Positions 33,235-42,256 are shown, counted from the first letter of the stretch. The stretch: DNA of 54,385 nucleotides from Aeromonas popoffii (GCF_000820025.1 NZ_CDBI01000011.1:1-54385), one strand, 5' to 3'. Numbers and translations: made by a program. The notes: a model not told the origin generated them from the letters alone.

Positions 33235-34434
33235 TCATATCAATGCTGCCAGCCAGGTTTTCAGTTCATCGACCTTATGATCCCAGCTTTGTGTTGCCAC
33301 TGTCTGCTGACGGGCATGGTATCCCTGGGAGTGGGTCAGCGTCTCCCACTCATGGCGCTGGAACCAGTCCGGACCGTGTTCATCAAAGGCGGCGCGGTTG
33401 ATTGCCTGGGCAAGATTGTCACCGGGGCGGGGCAAGTGCACCAGCTCCCGATAATCATCGAGCGCCGGGAAGTCGGTGCTGACGATGGGCCGCCCTACCG
33501 CCAGATACTCCCGCAGCTTGAGGGGGTTGCAGGCACGGATCTGGGCGTTGTCGACGAAGGGGAGCAGGCTAACTTGCCAGTGTTGGGCATAGGCGGCCAG
33601 GGTGTGGTGAGGTCTGGGCCCGAGCAGGTGAATATTGGGTATTCCCACCAAGGCGCTAAGGTCGGTCTTTTGCGGCCCTATCAGCACTAAGTCCCAGTGG
33701 GGTAGGGCGCGGGCTGTCTCTGCTAACAGAGGGATGTCGATCCAGTCACTCAGACTGCCGTAAAAACCGGCGATGGGGCGTCCGCTTGGCAGATCCGCCG
33801 GGCGCGGTTGGGGCGGCATAAAGAGATCGAGATCGACCCCGTGGCTCAGCAGTCGGGTCTTGTGGGGAGGAAAGCGGCTGGCCAGCGCCGGGCTGGCGGC
33901 CAGGATGAGATCCGCTTTTTCAACCAGTCTGGCCTCACAACGGGCAATGGCATCATGATCGACGCCTGCCAGTGCCGAGAAGTCATCGCCGCAGTAATAG
34001 ATCACCGCGCGCTCGCCGAGCTTGCCGACCAGATCCACGGCACTGGGCAGCGAGATCCAGAGTAGAGGACGGTCAAGATCGGGCAATTGGCGGCGGATCT
34101 GGGCGGCAAGCCAGTGACCGTTTATTCTGCCCGCCAGGCGGCTACCGGGCAGGGGCAGCGCCAGCGGAGGCAGCACCTTGGGGCGTGGTTGCGCCTGGTG
34201 TGACGGTACCACCTCTTCCCGCTTGGTCGAGAGACCTAGCACGGCCCCCAGCTTGCGCCCTAGGCGGCCAAGATCGTGCAGATTGAAGCGGGGGCGGCGC
34301 ATGCCGATGGAGTTGACCCAGAGCACCTGATAGTCCGGCAGCAGGCGCTTGATCATATGCTGGGTGCTGGAGGGGTGCTGGCCCCAATCTTCGCCCAGAA
34401 CCACCAGTTGTGGCTGTGCTGTCGGTTGCATCAT
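33235..34434 (-). CDS. GT4-like glycosyltransferase
   Basis: A 399-residue GT-B protein. The N-terminal half has VVLGEDWGQHPSSTQHMIKR and YQVLWVNSIGMRRPRF, typical of TuaH-like transferases. The C-terminal half has YCGDDFSALAGVD, SHGVDLDLFMPP, GRPIAGFYGSLSDWIDI (the GxxG donor loop) and NPLKLREYLAVGRPIV (in place of E-x7-E). Its stop codon lies 15 bases before the next gene's ATG. Second gene of a minus-strand operon (acetyltransferase, this, secreted protein, lipoprotein); similar to sypN in position relative to the acetyltransferase. Confidence 0.82.
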   Translation of the reverse strand: MMQPTAQPQLVVLGEDWGQHPSSTQHMIKRLLPDYQVLWVNSIGMRRPRFNLHDLGRLGRKLGAVLGLSTKREEVVPSHQAQPRPKVLPPLALPLPGSRLAGRINGHWLAAQIRRQLPDLDRPLLWISLPSAVDLVGKLGERAVIYYCGDDFSALAGVDHDAIARCEARLVEKADLILAASPALASRFPPHKTRLLSHGVDLDLFMPPQPRPADLPSGRPIAGFYGSLSDWIDIPLLAETARALPHWDLVLIGPQKTDLSALVGIPNIHLLGPRPHHTLAAYAQHWQVSLLPFVDNAQIRACNPLKLREYLAVGRPIVSTDFPALDDYRELVHLPRPGDNLAQAINRAAFDEHGPDWFQRHEWETLTHSQGYHARQQTVATQSWDHKVDELKTWLAALI

Positions 34435-35198
34435 GTCCGGTTCTCCTCTGTGAGAGTGGGGGCCGCGAGGATGTCGTGGCTATCTTGGGTGTCGAGAGGG
34501 CGCAGTACCCGAGCTGGTACCCCGGCGGCCAGCACTCCGGCAGGTAGATTGTGGGTCACTATGCTGCCTGCGGCGACCACAGTGCCCGCTCCAATGGTGA
34601 CACCTGCCATCACCATGACACCGGTACCGAGCCAGACATCCTGCTCCAGGACGATGTCGCCCACCTGCTCGTCCTGATCAGGCAGGCCCTGGGCCCTGGC
34701 CCGAGCGTCCAGCGGGTGCCCCGGGTAACCTGCAAGAAAGGCACGTCCGGCGATCCGTACGTTATCCCCCAATACCACCTTGCTACCCACCGCTATGGTG
34801 GTCTGCCAACCGATACCGACATTGTTGCCGAGCGTCAGTTGCGGATCCTTGCTCGACGGGCGGCCGCTGATGGTCATGGCGGCGCTGAGGCGGCAGTCGG
34901 AGCCGACTTGGATTGACACGGGCCCGCTGATAAAGGGGATGCCGCCATAAAGATAGAGGCGGGGGGCGGGCGCTTTCAGGCGTGACTGGAACAGCGGTGT
35001 CCACCAAAAGGTACGGGTCAGGGTCGAGAGGCTCTGGCTGCCCAACTTGTAGAGGCGATAAAGCAGGCGATGAAGAGGAGGAACCAGTGGAAAGGACCAG
35101 CTGCGTGCGCCCTTGGCGAACCGCCATACAAAGCGGGCTTGCGCCGACTCGCCCTGTTTGGCCCACGCTTTCATCCGGTACATGCTGATGCTGTTCAT
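34431..35198 (-). CDS. left-handed beta-helix O-acetyltransferase (SypM-like)
   Basis: A 255-residue acyltransferase of the LbH/hexapeptide family. Hexapeptide repeats are evident from ~95: VGSDCRLSAAMTISG, LTLGNNVGIGWQTTIAVGSK, VVLGDNVRIAGRAFLAG, ending with VWLGTGVMVMAGVTIGAGTV and GAGTVVAAGSIVTHNLPAG. These form a trimeric prism that moves acetyl from acetyl-CoA to a sugar hydroxyl of the repeat unit. AAGGAGACG precedes the ATG. It is the first gene of its operon, with a sigma-54-like promoter 51 bases upstream, and overlaps the next gene by four bases. Confidence 0.85.
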   Translation of the reverse strand: MNSISMYRMKAWAKQGESAQARFVWRFAKGARSWSFPLVPPLHRLLYRLYKLGSQSLSTLTRTFWWTPLFQSRLKAPAPRLYLYGGIPFISGPVSIQVGSDCRLSAAMTISGRPSSKDPQLTLGNNVGIGWQTTIAVGSKVVLGDNVRIAGRAFLAGYPGHPLDARARAQGLPDQDEQVGDIVLEQDVWLGTGVMVMAGVTIGAGTVVAAGSIVTHNLPAGVLAAGVPARVLRPLDTQDSHDILAAPTLTEENRT

Positions 35199-35248
35199 TG
35201 TGTCGTCTCCTTATTCTCATCTGCCGTTTGGCCGACCTGTCAGGGACT

Positions 35249-35264
35249 AGCATGGATCGCGCCA
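35249..35264 (-). promoter_or_regulatory. candidate sigma-54 promoter of the acetyltransferase operon
   Basis: The minus strand reads TGGCGC, 5 bases, ATGCT with the required GG-N10-GC spacing. It lies 51 bases before the ATG at 35198. Confidence 0.5.
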
Positions 35265-35436
35265 ATCGAGCGCGTCCTGCAGATGAGGGGCTGATGGTGG
35301 TGGGCGTGGCAGGGGGATATGCAAATTGCGCTATCCGTGCTGCAAAACGCAAATAACAGTCTCATTTTGGACCTAATATGCTTTGCTGTGAGTGTAGGAT
35401 TCAGGGAAACAGGGGATTATCGTCATATATGCTGTC

Positions 35437-35452
35437 TGGCGTGCCCTTTGCA
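35437..35452 (+). promoter_or_regulatory. sigma-54 promoter of the flippase operon
   Basis: TGGCGT, 5 bases, TTGCA; perfect -12 half and 4/6 in the -24 half, 49 bases before the ATG at 35501. Its downstream half (CCCTTTGCATTG) closely resembles the other two strong sites. Confidence 0.7.
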
Positions 35453-35500
35453 TTGGCGGTATATGACCCAGGGCGTGTTGCCTGGTGGCTGGGAGGCCCT

Positions 35501-36820
35501 ATGAAACTTGGTGTGAACCAGATAGCCATGCTCTATTACGCGGTCGGATTACTGCTGATGAAGGGCATTTCCCTGCTGATGCTACCGGTGCTGACCCATC
35601 AGTTGCTGCCTCGCGAGTATGGTCAGCTGGAGGTGTTGCTGACCATCATCAATCTGGGCTCACTCATTCTCGGCTTCGGTCTGGTGGACGCCCTCTACCG
35701 CTTCGCTGGCATGGCACAGAACGACGCCGAACGTAAACAAGTGGTGGCGCGGGTGTTTGGCCTGGTATGGGTCATTGCGTTGGCCAGTCTGGTGGTGCTC
35801 TGGTTGCTGGCCCCGCAGGTGCAGCGGCTGCTGCCGGCGGAGACCCGTTTGGCCGATGTGCGCTGGGTGCTCAGTGCCCTGCCGTTCGAGGGGGTGATCG
35901 GGGTGCCGCTGGCGTGGCTGCGGATGCGCAATCAGGCTCGCCTTTTCTTTGTGGTCACGGCTGGCAAGGCTGTGATCCAGTCCCTGCTGACGGGCTGGTG
36001 GCTCTGGTTGGGCTGGGGTGTGAGCGGGGTGCTTGCCTCCGGCACCCTGACCTGCATCGCATTGGCCCTGCTGCTCAGCCTGTGGCAGTGGCGAGATAGC
36101 GGGATCCGCTTTGACTGGCAATCCTATCGTCCCCTGATGCGTTACGGTATGCCACTGGTGGTGAGCGGGCTGGCTGGCTTTGCTCTGAGCGGGCTGGATC
36201 GCTGGTTGCTGGCAGACGTGGTTGGCGAGACTCTGCTGGCCTACTATGCGGTGGCCGGCAAGCTGGCGCTGGCGGTGGGGCTCTTGCTGCAGCCCTTTGC
36301 CCTCTGGTGGTATCCCCGCCGCTTCATGCTGCTCAAGGAACCGGATGGCTTGCGTCTCAATGCGCACTACAGCGTGTTGGGGTCGGTGTTGGGTTTTGCC
36401 ACTGCCGGGGTGGTCGGTCTCACGGCTCCCTTGCTCATTCACTGGCTCACTCCGCAGAGCTATCACGGGGCCATCGCTTATATCCCGTTGTTAGTGTTGG
36501 GAATGGCGGTGCGCAATGTTTCCGATCTGCTCAATGTCGGTTGCTTCAGCGGCGAGGAGAGTAAGGCGCAAATGTTCATCAATCTGGGCTGCAGTGCACT
36601 TGGCGTGGCTGGCTTTTTGCTCACAATCCCGCAGTTCGGGGTGGGCGGGGTGATCTGGACCCTGCTGCTGGTCTATATGGTACGGGCGTTGGCCTTCTAT
36701 CTGGTGAGCCAGCGGTTGCTGCCGTTGCCATATCGTCTCTCTATGCTTTGGGCGAGTAGCGCTGGGTCGTTGGCCATGATGTGGCTGGGTCAGTGGTGGG
36801 CAGGGCAATGGGTCGCCTGA
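35501..36820 (+). CDS. Wzx-type polysaccharide flippase (SypK-like)
   Basis: Inner-membrane MOP-family exporter, 439 residues, about 12-14 predicted helices. The N-terminus is typical (VNQIAMLYYAVGLLLMKGIS, LPVLTHQLLPREYGQLEVL). Further blocks: RYGMPLVVSGLAGFALSGLDRW in the central loop, and a C-terminal polysacc_synt_C part (YHGAIAYIPLLVLGMAVRN). It flips the lipid-linked repeat unit to the periplasm. ATG 35501 with GGGAGG four bases upstream was chosen over the upstream 35378, which lies before the promoter. It overlaps the polymerase gene by 13 bases. Confidence 0.88.
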   Translation: MKLGVNQIAMLYYAVGLLLMKGISLLMLPVLTHQLLPREYGQLEVLLTIINLGSLILGFGLVDALYRFAGMAQNDAERKQVVARVFGLVWVIALASLVVLWLLAPQVQRLLPAETRLADVRWVLSALPFEGVIGVPLAWLRMRNQARLFFVVTAGKAVIQSLLTGWWLWLGWGVSGVLASGTLTCIALALLLSLWQWRDSGIRFDWQSYRPLMRYGMPLVVSGLAGFALSGLDRWLLADVVGETLLAYYAVAGKLALAVGLLLQPFALWWYPRRFMLLKEPDGLRLNAHYSVLGSVLGFATAGVVGLTAPLLIHWLTPQSYHGAIAYIPLLVLGMAVRNVSDLLNVGCFSGEESKAQMFINLGCSALGVAGFLLTIPQFGVGGVIWTLLLVYMVRALAFYLVSQRLLPLPYRLSMLWASSAGSLAMMWLGQWWAGQWVA

Positions 36821-38181
36821 GCCATGCACTGTGGGGACTGGCCGTCAGCCTGCTGGTGGCGGGGCTATGGTGGCGTCTGCCTCATCCCCTGCTGATGCCG
36901 GTGATTGGCCTGGCTATCCCTGCTATCTGGTTCGCCCTGCGTTGGCCATTTTTGATGGTGCTGGGGTTTGTCACCTTCTCTTTCTTTCGTCTGCATGAGG
37001 TGTTTCCCCAGCTCTATCCCCTCAAGATACCGCTGCTGTTCTCGCTGGCCGCCATTGGCGCCCTGGTCTGGCACATTTTGCTGACCGGGCGGATCAAACC
37101 CTACTGGAGCCAGCCCCTGAGCTGGTTGACGGCCTTCTTTGTGATGGTGTCTATCGGTGTACTGTTCGCCAGCAACCGGGGCGAGGCGATTGCCACCTGG
37201 ACTGGCAGTTACAGCAAGATCTACCTGATGACTCTGGCGACAGCCTGGCTGGTGCGCACCCCGGGGGATTTTGCCCTGGCCGTGAGGGTGTTCGTGGTGG
37301 CGGGCTGTCTGGTGGCGCTGGTGGCGCTCTACAACAAGGCGAGCGGGATCGGGCTGGTGGAGGAAACCCGGGTGACCATTGGTCGCGAGCTTGGCTCTGT
37401 GCTGGGGGATCCTAACGATCTGGCGCTGGTGTTGCTCTTTCCTGCCGGTTTCTCGCTCAGCTTGCTGCTCAATCAGGGTAACGGCGTGGCAGGGCGGGCC
37501 CTTGGGGCGCTGGGGTTCGTGCTGGTGGTGGCCGCCATTATCGCCACCCAAAGCCGGGGGGGCTTGCTGGGCATTTGTGCGGTCTGTGGCCTGTTTGCCT
37601 GGCAGCGGGTGAAGTCTAAAACCGTGCTGATCCTCTGTGGTTCCCTGGCGTTGCTGGTGCTTTTTGCCGTCGCAGGGATCAATGACCGGGCATCTGGCGG
37701 TGCGGCCGAGAGCGGGATCGATGCTTCTGCCATGGGGCGGATCTACGCCTGGCAAGCTGCCTGGGGCATGGCGTTAGGCCATCCGCTGGTGGGGGTGGGG
37801 CTTTCCAACTTCTATTACAACTACTTTTTCTACAGTCCCCACTGGGATGGCCTCAACCATGCAGTGCACTCCACCTGGTTCGGGGTACTGGCGGAAACCG
37901 GATTTGTCGGCCTGGCGCTGTTTATTGGTATGGTCACAGTGACGCTGCACAGTTGTTGGCGTTGTCAGCTTGCTGGCATGCCTCCTGCAGTGATCACTGC
38001 CATGCAGGGTGTGATGGCCAGCATGGTGGGATTTGTTATTTCGGGGTCCTTCCTGACCCAAGGGTTTACCTGGCCCATCTATCTGGAGCTGGCGTTGGCT
38101 GTCGCCGCCATCAAATACGTCCAACAGGCCAGGGAAGCGGCCGCTGTGGTACAGGACACAAACGACAAGGGAGCAGGATAA
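36808..38181 (+). CDS. O-antigen polymerase/ligase-like protein (Wzy/WaaL; SypL-like)
   Basis: Integral membrane protein of 457 residues, 10-12 helices, with a large periplasmic loop. The Wzy_C signature lies there: VVAAIIATQSRGGLLGICAV followed by GHPLVGVGLSNFYYNY and HAVHSTWFGVLAETGFVGLA. It either polymerises repeat units or ligates them to a carrier. The start at 36808 gives a 13-base overlap with the flippase stop, as in coupled genes; GGGCAGGG is a weak ribosome site. Its stop TAA shares an A with the next ATG (TAATG). Confidence 0.85.
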   Translation: MGRLSHALWGLAVSLLVAGLWWRLPHPLLMPVIGLAIPAIWFALRWPFLMVLGFVTFSFFRLHEVFPQLYPLKIPLLFSLAAIGALVWHILLTGRIKPYWSQPLSWLTAFFVMVSIGVLFASNRGEAIATWTGSYSKIYLMTLATAWLVRTPGDFALAVRVFVVAGCLVALVALYNKASGIGLVEETRVTIGRELGSVLGDPNDLALVLLFPAGFSLSLLLNQGNGVAGRALGALGFVLVVAAIIATQSRGGLLGICAVCGLFAWQRVKSKTVLILCGSLALLVLFAVAGINDRASGGAAESGIDASAMGRIYAWQAAWGMALGHPLVGVGLSNFYYNYFFYSPHWDGLNHAVHSTWFGVLAETGFVGLALFIGMVTVTLHSCWRCQLAGMPPAVITAMQGVMASMVGFVISGSFLTQGFTWPIYLELALAVAAIKYVQQAREAAAVVQDTNDKGAG

Positions 38182-39428
38182 TGAGTGCAACCCCCATTTT
38201 GCTGGTTCACTACGGTGAGGACTGGATCCGCGGCAGCGAACGCTGCCTGCTGGATCTGCTGGCCCACCTTGATCGCAGCCGTTTTGCGCCTCTGCTCTGG
38301 TGCAACAGCCAGATGTTGGCGGATGAAGCGGCCCGCCTCGGGGTGAACACTGTGGTTGAGCCCTTTACTCTGTTGTTCGGGTGGCAGGCTCCCCGTTTCG
38401 ATTTGGCCGCTCATCGGGCTTTGTGCCAACGGGCGAGGGCGCTGATAGGTGAACATGGTGTCACGTTGGTACACGCCAACAGCGCCGCCCCCTGCCAGTG
38501 GTTGGCCGGGGTGTGCCGGGAGATGGCCGTGCCACTGGTGTGCCATCTGCATGCCCGTTATCAGCCCAGAGACAGGTTCACCTTACGGGTACACGAAGCC
38601 AATGTACTGATCGGGGTGAGCCAGCCGGTGCTGACCGCTTGGCGAGAGGATGGCTGCGAGCATGCTCGCCTGATCCACATTCCCAATGGCGTGGATGGTG
38701 AGCGCCTCAACAGTGGATCTCGCTGGCCTGTGCTCGACATGTTGGGGCTGCCCCCCGGGGGGCTGATTCTGGCCACGATAGGGTCGCTCATCAAACGAAA
38801 GGGGATCGATTTACTGATCCGCTCTCTGGCAGAACTCGTCAACTCAGGGGAAGAGGTACAACTTCTGGTGATTGGTAGCGGTCCTGAACGACTAGCCTTG
38901 GAGGCACTCGTGGTCGAGCTCGGGGTAGCGGAGCGGGTGCACTTTCTGGGCGAGCGTTCTGATAGCGCCGCTATTTTGCGGGGGGGAGTGGATCTCTTGG
39001 TGTCTGGTGCTCGCGAAGAGGTATTCGGTCTTACCTTGGCCGAGGCGGGCATGCTGGGGCTGCCGGTGAGTGCCTACCGGGTGGGGGGGATCCCTGAGGT
39101 GGTTGAACACGGGGTTAATGGGCTGCTGGCTGAACCGGGAGATTGGATCCAGATGGCTGGGCATTGGCAGAGGTTGAGCAACCCTTCGCTTCGATCTGCA
39201 ATGGGTCATGCTGGGCAGCAACGTGCAGAGCGACTCTTCACTGTGGAGATTTATGTCGACAAGATAACAGAGGTATGGACTGACGCGCTGGCTGGGCGCT
39301 GGGCTAGTGCGAGTCAGTTTCCTTATCAACGGATGTTTCGTTGGCTTGGGCGACGGCTTGCCGCTAGAGGACGAAGATTGTGGGTGAGGATGTTGGCTGG
39401 TATTGGCACCCGAAATTTATCAAATTGA
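38181..39428 (+). CDS. GT4-family glycosyltransferase
   Basis: GT-B-fold transferase, 415 residues, starting at the ATG in TAATG (38181). Motifs: LVHYGEDWIRGSERCLLDLL in the acceptor half; VSQPVLTAWREDGCEH, IPNGVDGERL, IGSLIKRKGIDLLIRS, LVIGSGPERLAL and the E-x7-E signature REEVFGLTLAEAG in the donor half. The C-terminal ~50 residues are basic (RMFRWLGRRLAARGRRLW) and may touch the membrane. Third gene of the flippase operon; likely builds the repeat unit. Substrate unknown. Confidence 0.87.
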   Translation: MSATPILLVHYGEDWIRGSERCLLDLLAHLDRSRFAPLLWCNSQMLADEAARLGVNTVVEPFTLLFGWQAPRFDLAAHRALCQRARALIGEHGVTLVHANSAAPCQWLAGVCREMAVPLVCHLHARYQPRDRFTLRVHEANVLIGVSQPVLTAWREDGCEHARLIHIPNGVDGERLNSGSRWPVLDMLGLPPGGLILATIGSLIKRKGIDLLIRSLAELVNSGEEVQLLVIGSGPERLALEALVVELGVAERVHFLGERSDSAAILRGGVDLLVSGAREEVFGLTLAEAGMLGLPVSAYRVGGIPEVVEHGVNGLLAEPGDWIQMAGHWQRLSNPSLRSAMGHAGQQRAERLFTVEIYVDKITEVWTDALAGRWASASQFPYQRMFRWLGRRLAARGRRLWVRMLAGIGTRNLSN

Positions 39429-39443
39429 GGGGGGAGCAAAAAG

Positions 39444-40568
39444 ATGACAACACAGATGAAGCCAGTGACAGGAAAGATTGTCGTGGTTGATCCTATCCCC
39501 TTTCGTGGTGGATCCAAGGTGGCGACTGAAGTATTACTCGACGAGTTAGCCAAACGTATGCCGGAGATGACATTTCATGTGCTGACTCAGGATCCGGCTT
39601 CCTGGGCTCATTGTCGACATCACAAGCTTTGGGTTCCCCCGTTCTTGAAAGGGCGGGAGTCAGGCTTGGGTTATCTGCTCAAGCAGGGGTGGCAGACCAT
39701 GGCTATTCTGTGGCTGGCATGGCGTCTGGGGGCGGTCAAGTGCTTGCTGGCAGCATCAGGGCCCGGGGTCGATCTCTGCTGTTACTGGGCTGCCCGCTGG
39801 TTGCAGTGTCGGGTGGTGCAGATGATCCATGGGCCTGTGGGGTGTTCTGGCCTCTCAGCCAGAGCATTGCAGCGTGCGAATCTTGTATTTTATCTGGAAA
39901 GTACACGTCGCTCTTTGGAGGCGTTAATACTTCGGCTTGGCGAAACTGATTTTCCATCACATTGGAAGTCATTTATAAATGGTTTGAGTGACGTTGACTG
40001 GCCTACGACGACATCGGGAGGTGCTCGTATATTGTGGGCAGCGTCCTTGCTGAAATGGAAGGGATTGGAAACAATATTGGCCGCCCATCAACAGATATCT
40101 AGCTGCCGTCCAGAGTTGATAGTTTGCTATCTTCAGCCAATGGGAACACGTCTGCCATGCAGTCAGCCCCAGCCCCAGTTGCCGGATACCCGCTGGTACT
40201 CAAGTCCTGATAATCTTGATGAGATAAGATCTCAATGCGGTATTTTTGTTTCTACTAGTCATCAAGAACCGTTTGGGCTCTCCATTCTGGAAGCGATGGC
40301 GGCAGGATTATGCGTGGTTATCCCAACTGATGGTGCCTGGTGGGATCAGCACCTGATTGATGGTGTGAACTGCTGTAAATATCATCCAAACGACTCTGAT
40401 GATCTTGCCCGAGTATTGGTAGAACTGAATGCTATGCCAGATGTTGTCATTCGACTTGGGCGTAACGCTCAATTACATGCAACGACTCATTATAAAGCGG
40501 TTGATACGTATCAGGGTACAGCTGACCTGTGGGAAGCGCTGTTGCGAGAGGATAAATTAATTCTGTAG
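39444..40568 (+). CDS. GT4-family glycosyltransferase
   Basis: A 374-residue GT-B protein with VVDPIPFRGGSKVATEVLLD at the N-terminus, GARILWAASLLKWKGLETI (the glycine/K donor motif) and QEPFGLSILEAMAAGLCVV (E-x7-E). GGGGGGAGC precedes its ATG by eight bases. It is the last gene of the flippase operon; only decayed sequence follows. Its third quarter is less GC-rich than the flippase genes. Sugar unknown. Confidence 0.85.
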   Translation: MTTQMKPVTGKIVVVDPIPFRGGSKVATEVLLDELAKRMPEMTFHVLTQDPASWAHCRHHKLWVPPFLKGRESGLGYLLKQGWQTMAILWLAWRLGAVKCLLAASGPGVDLCCYWAARWLQCRVVQMIHGPVGCSGLSARALQRANLVFYLESTRRSLEALILRLGETDFPSHWKSFINGLSDVDWPTTTSGGARILWAASLLKWKGLETILAAHQQISSCRPELIVCYLQPMGTRLPCSQPQPQLPDTRWYSSPDNLDEIRSQCGIFVSTSHQEPFGLSILEAMAAGLCVVIPTDGAWWDQHLIDGVNCCKYHPNDSDDLARVLVELNAMPDVVIRLGRNAQLHATTHYKAVDTYQGTADLWEALLREDKLIL

Positions 40569-41102
40569 TGGCTTGGTCATTCCGGACACCATTTTAGGTG
40601 GTGATCCTGACCGACTGCAGTTCATCAAAAGGCAAACCAACATGGCAAGCTCGATGGTCTGCTTGAGAATCCCGCCAGAATGAACACTGCCTTTGAGATG
40701 TGGCGCCTCAGGCGACCAAGAAGCAGCAAGCGGAGCAGGCCACTGTCACGGTCAATCGGCTGCGTGATACTAAAATCAATGCTTATCAGGCGATGAGTCT
40801 GTCGCAAGCCCGTTAATAGCCGTTTGTCCTATTCCTGCTGTTGCTGATAAAGGTGAGTTTACTTATGCTCTCATAAATATAACTTGCTGATTAATATACT
40901 AATCTCTTTGTATTTTTTGGGTAGTAGGCTCGCGCGTCATTATCTAGTGTTGAATGTGTCACTAGATGTTTGGGAGGGGCTAGGATAGCTTGTGAGTGCG
41001 CGATGATTATGATTGAGTTGTTCATTTTATTATAGCGGCACGGAGTATCATTATTTTCATCATCCATCAGACGTTTCGACATTTATATAAGGCGCTCTAA
41101 AA
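40569..41102. other. decayed sequence without genes
   Basis: No intact gene. One stretch (40700-40815) reads in one frame as QEAEQ-like coiled text ending SLSQAR and resembles the tail of some mobile-element protein, but I could not assign it. The right part is AT-rich. It separates the polysaccharide locus from a small orphan gene. Confidence 0.4.
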
Positions 41103-41573
41103 ATGGGAAAAAAAATCCTCAAGCTGACATTCCAAGGTCAAGACTTCGGCTATGTAAAAATGAACAAGGGACATGATGCTTTTTACGGAAATGGCTCTGA
41201 GAATGAAGCTGTTGAATTTGAACAGGTAAAATACAAAGACAGTAAAACACAGTTTTATTACAAGATCGCGGGCACAAAAGATAGCTATTTGGACTTTAGT
41301 CCAACTTCTTCCGTTATCAAAGTAACCAAGCCATGGTTAAGCGTTGATAGCTCCAGTATCTGTGCATGGGAGCTAATTGATGATGAGTTACATGTTATTT
41401 ATTCTGGCCAGGATACAACTAAAGCGGTTAGTCGCAGCAAGGCAGACCCTATGTCAACTGCGCTCTACGCGAATAGCCTTATTGATGGGAATCATTGCAC
41501 AGTAGCAATTTTGGAAGCCACTTCGATTTCGAAGAATGAAAAGAAAGATGAATTGCAACATGCTTTAGTGTAG
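41103..41573 (+). CDS. small hypothetical protein
   Basis: A 156-residue soluble protein without signal or membrane helix, unrecognised. It begins KKILKLTFQGQDFGYVKMNK and has several beta-prone segments (KYKDSKTQFYYKIAG, YLDFSPTSSVIKVTK, WELIDDELHVIYSG), which suggests a small beta-sandwich or beta-trefoil-like domain. The ribosome site AAGG is ten bases upstream. Composition is AT-richer than the polysaccharide genes. It ends with its own terminator, so it is an independent unit. Confidence 0.6.
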   Translation: MGKKILKLTFQGQDFGYVKMNKGHDAFYGNGSENEAVEFEQVKYKDSKTQFYYKIAGTKDSYLDFSPTSSVIKVTKPWLSVDSSSICAWELIDDELHVIYSGQDTTKAVSRSKADPMSTALYANSLIDGNHCTVAILEATSISKNEKKDELQHALV

Positions 41574-41588
41574 GCCGGTAAATTATAG

Positions 41589-41614
41589 CGAGTCACTATA
41601 AGTGGCTCGTTTTT
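41589..41614 (+). terminator. rho-independent terminator
   Basis: Stem CGAGTCAC/GTGGCTCG (one G-T pair), 5-base loop TATAA, TTTTT; 15 bases after the orphan gene. Confidence 0.8.
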
Positions 41615-41744
41615 CTATTCAGTAAGGCTAATATTTTGAGGATAATGAAGCTTACTACTGCTACAGGTTGAATTTAACTCTGTTCAGCGTTAGCATCTCC
41701 CTACAGTCGGCCAGTGTTTTTATTGGCTAGCACTCCCCAATTCA

Positions 41745-41780
41745 AGCCCAGAACGGTTCGCCGTTCGGGGCTTTTCTTTT
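41745..41780 (+). terminator. strong hairpin terminator
   Basis: 12-bp stem AGCCCAGAACGG/CCGTTCGGGGCT with one mismatch, TTCG tetraloop, then TTTTCTTTT. No coding gene directly upstream was identified; it may be the terminator of a lost gene or a small RNA. Confidence 0.65.
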
Positions 41781-41899
41781 GCCCGAAAGCCGAGAACCCT
41801 GCGCGCCTGCCCGGCGGTACCGTGACAGTGAGAGGTATTGTGGCCATCGGCAAGAAGGCGTTTTACAGGGGAGGGGAGCTGGCAGGAGAGGCGCCGGAT

Positions 41900-42028
41900 T
41901 TACCGACCTATGAGATAGAGGTTTAATGCCGGTTTAACAGGCTTATCAAACTCAGCGATTGCGGTGTCACCAAGTTTGATAAACAGCTGGGCTGGTAGTT
42001 TCTCATTTTCCCCGTAAATCTTTTTCAT
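41900..42028 (-). CDS. 42-residue small ORF
   Basis: Reads MKKIYGENEKLPAQLF, then IKLGDTAIAEFDKPVKPAL to the stop. Its ATG overlaps the stop of the preceding 30-residue ORF (ATGA), the pattern of coupled genes. No family recognised. It may be a relic of an integrated element, as it lies downstream of the ssrA 3' end. Confidence 0.3.
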   Translation of the reverse strand: MKKIYGENEKLPAQLFIKLGDTAIAEFDKPVKPALNLYLIGR

Positions 42029-42117
42029 TTTCGGCGGCGGGTTACATCTGCCTTGGCAGTTTTCACCTTAGTGTCGGTTAGCCGGTTTGTTCCGGTCTCG
42101 CGTGTCTTCTTGTCCAT
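42025..42117 (-). pseudogene. truncated P4-type integrase N-terminus
   Basis: A 30-residue ORF with AGAGG five bases before the ATG. Residues NRLTDTKVKTAKAD match the start of P4-family tyrosine integrases (LTDTKVKxAKP), after which the frame stops (VTRRRK). It lies 173 bases after the ssrA 3' end in the same orientation, exactly where integrases of ssrA islands sit. It is probably a leftover of an older element at the same site. Confidence 0.45.
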
Positions 42118-42140
42118 GTTGCCTCTTCGTACCACCGAAT

Positions 42141-42167
42141 TTAGTACCACAGCCCCTGTGGTACTAA
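42141..42167. repeat. perfect 12-bp inverted repeat with GTACCAC half sites
   Basis: TTAGTACCACAG and its exact reverse complement are separated by three bases; a further half site TGGTACTAAA lies at 42171-42180 and TACCAC at about 42130. Just upstream of the truncated integrase ORF. It could be an operator or recombination arm site. Confidence 0.55.
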
Positions 42168-42221
42168 TAATGGTACTAAATGAGCTGGCTTCTGGCGACT
42201 CCCTCGGACTTTTACGGACAA

Positions 42222-42256
42222 CAAAAAACCCGCAAAGCCTTACGCTGTGCGGGTTT
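42222..42256 (-). terminator. terminator downstream of the ssrA 3' end
   Basis: Stem AACCCGCA/TGCGGGTT with a 13-base loop and, on the minus strand, TTTTTT. It lies 33 bases beyond the CCACCA end and probably terminated tmRNA transcription before integration. Confidence 0.75.

Noticed and set aside
23900..35230. SypG-type enhancer boxes (TTCTCANNNTGC)
   Set aside because: TTCTCA cores occur near 23913 (inverse) and 35214, but the right half or spacing fails in both, so no claim is made.
41714..41926. 70-codon ORF across the 41745 terminator
   Set aside because: It reads through a strong hairpin terminator and has no ribosome site.
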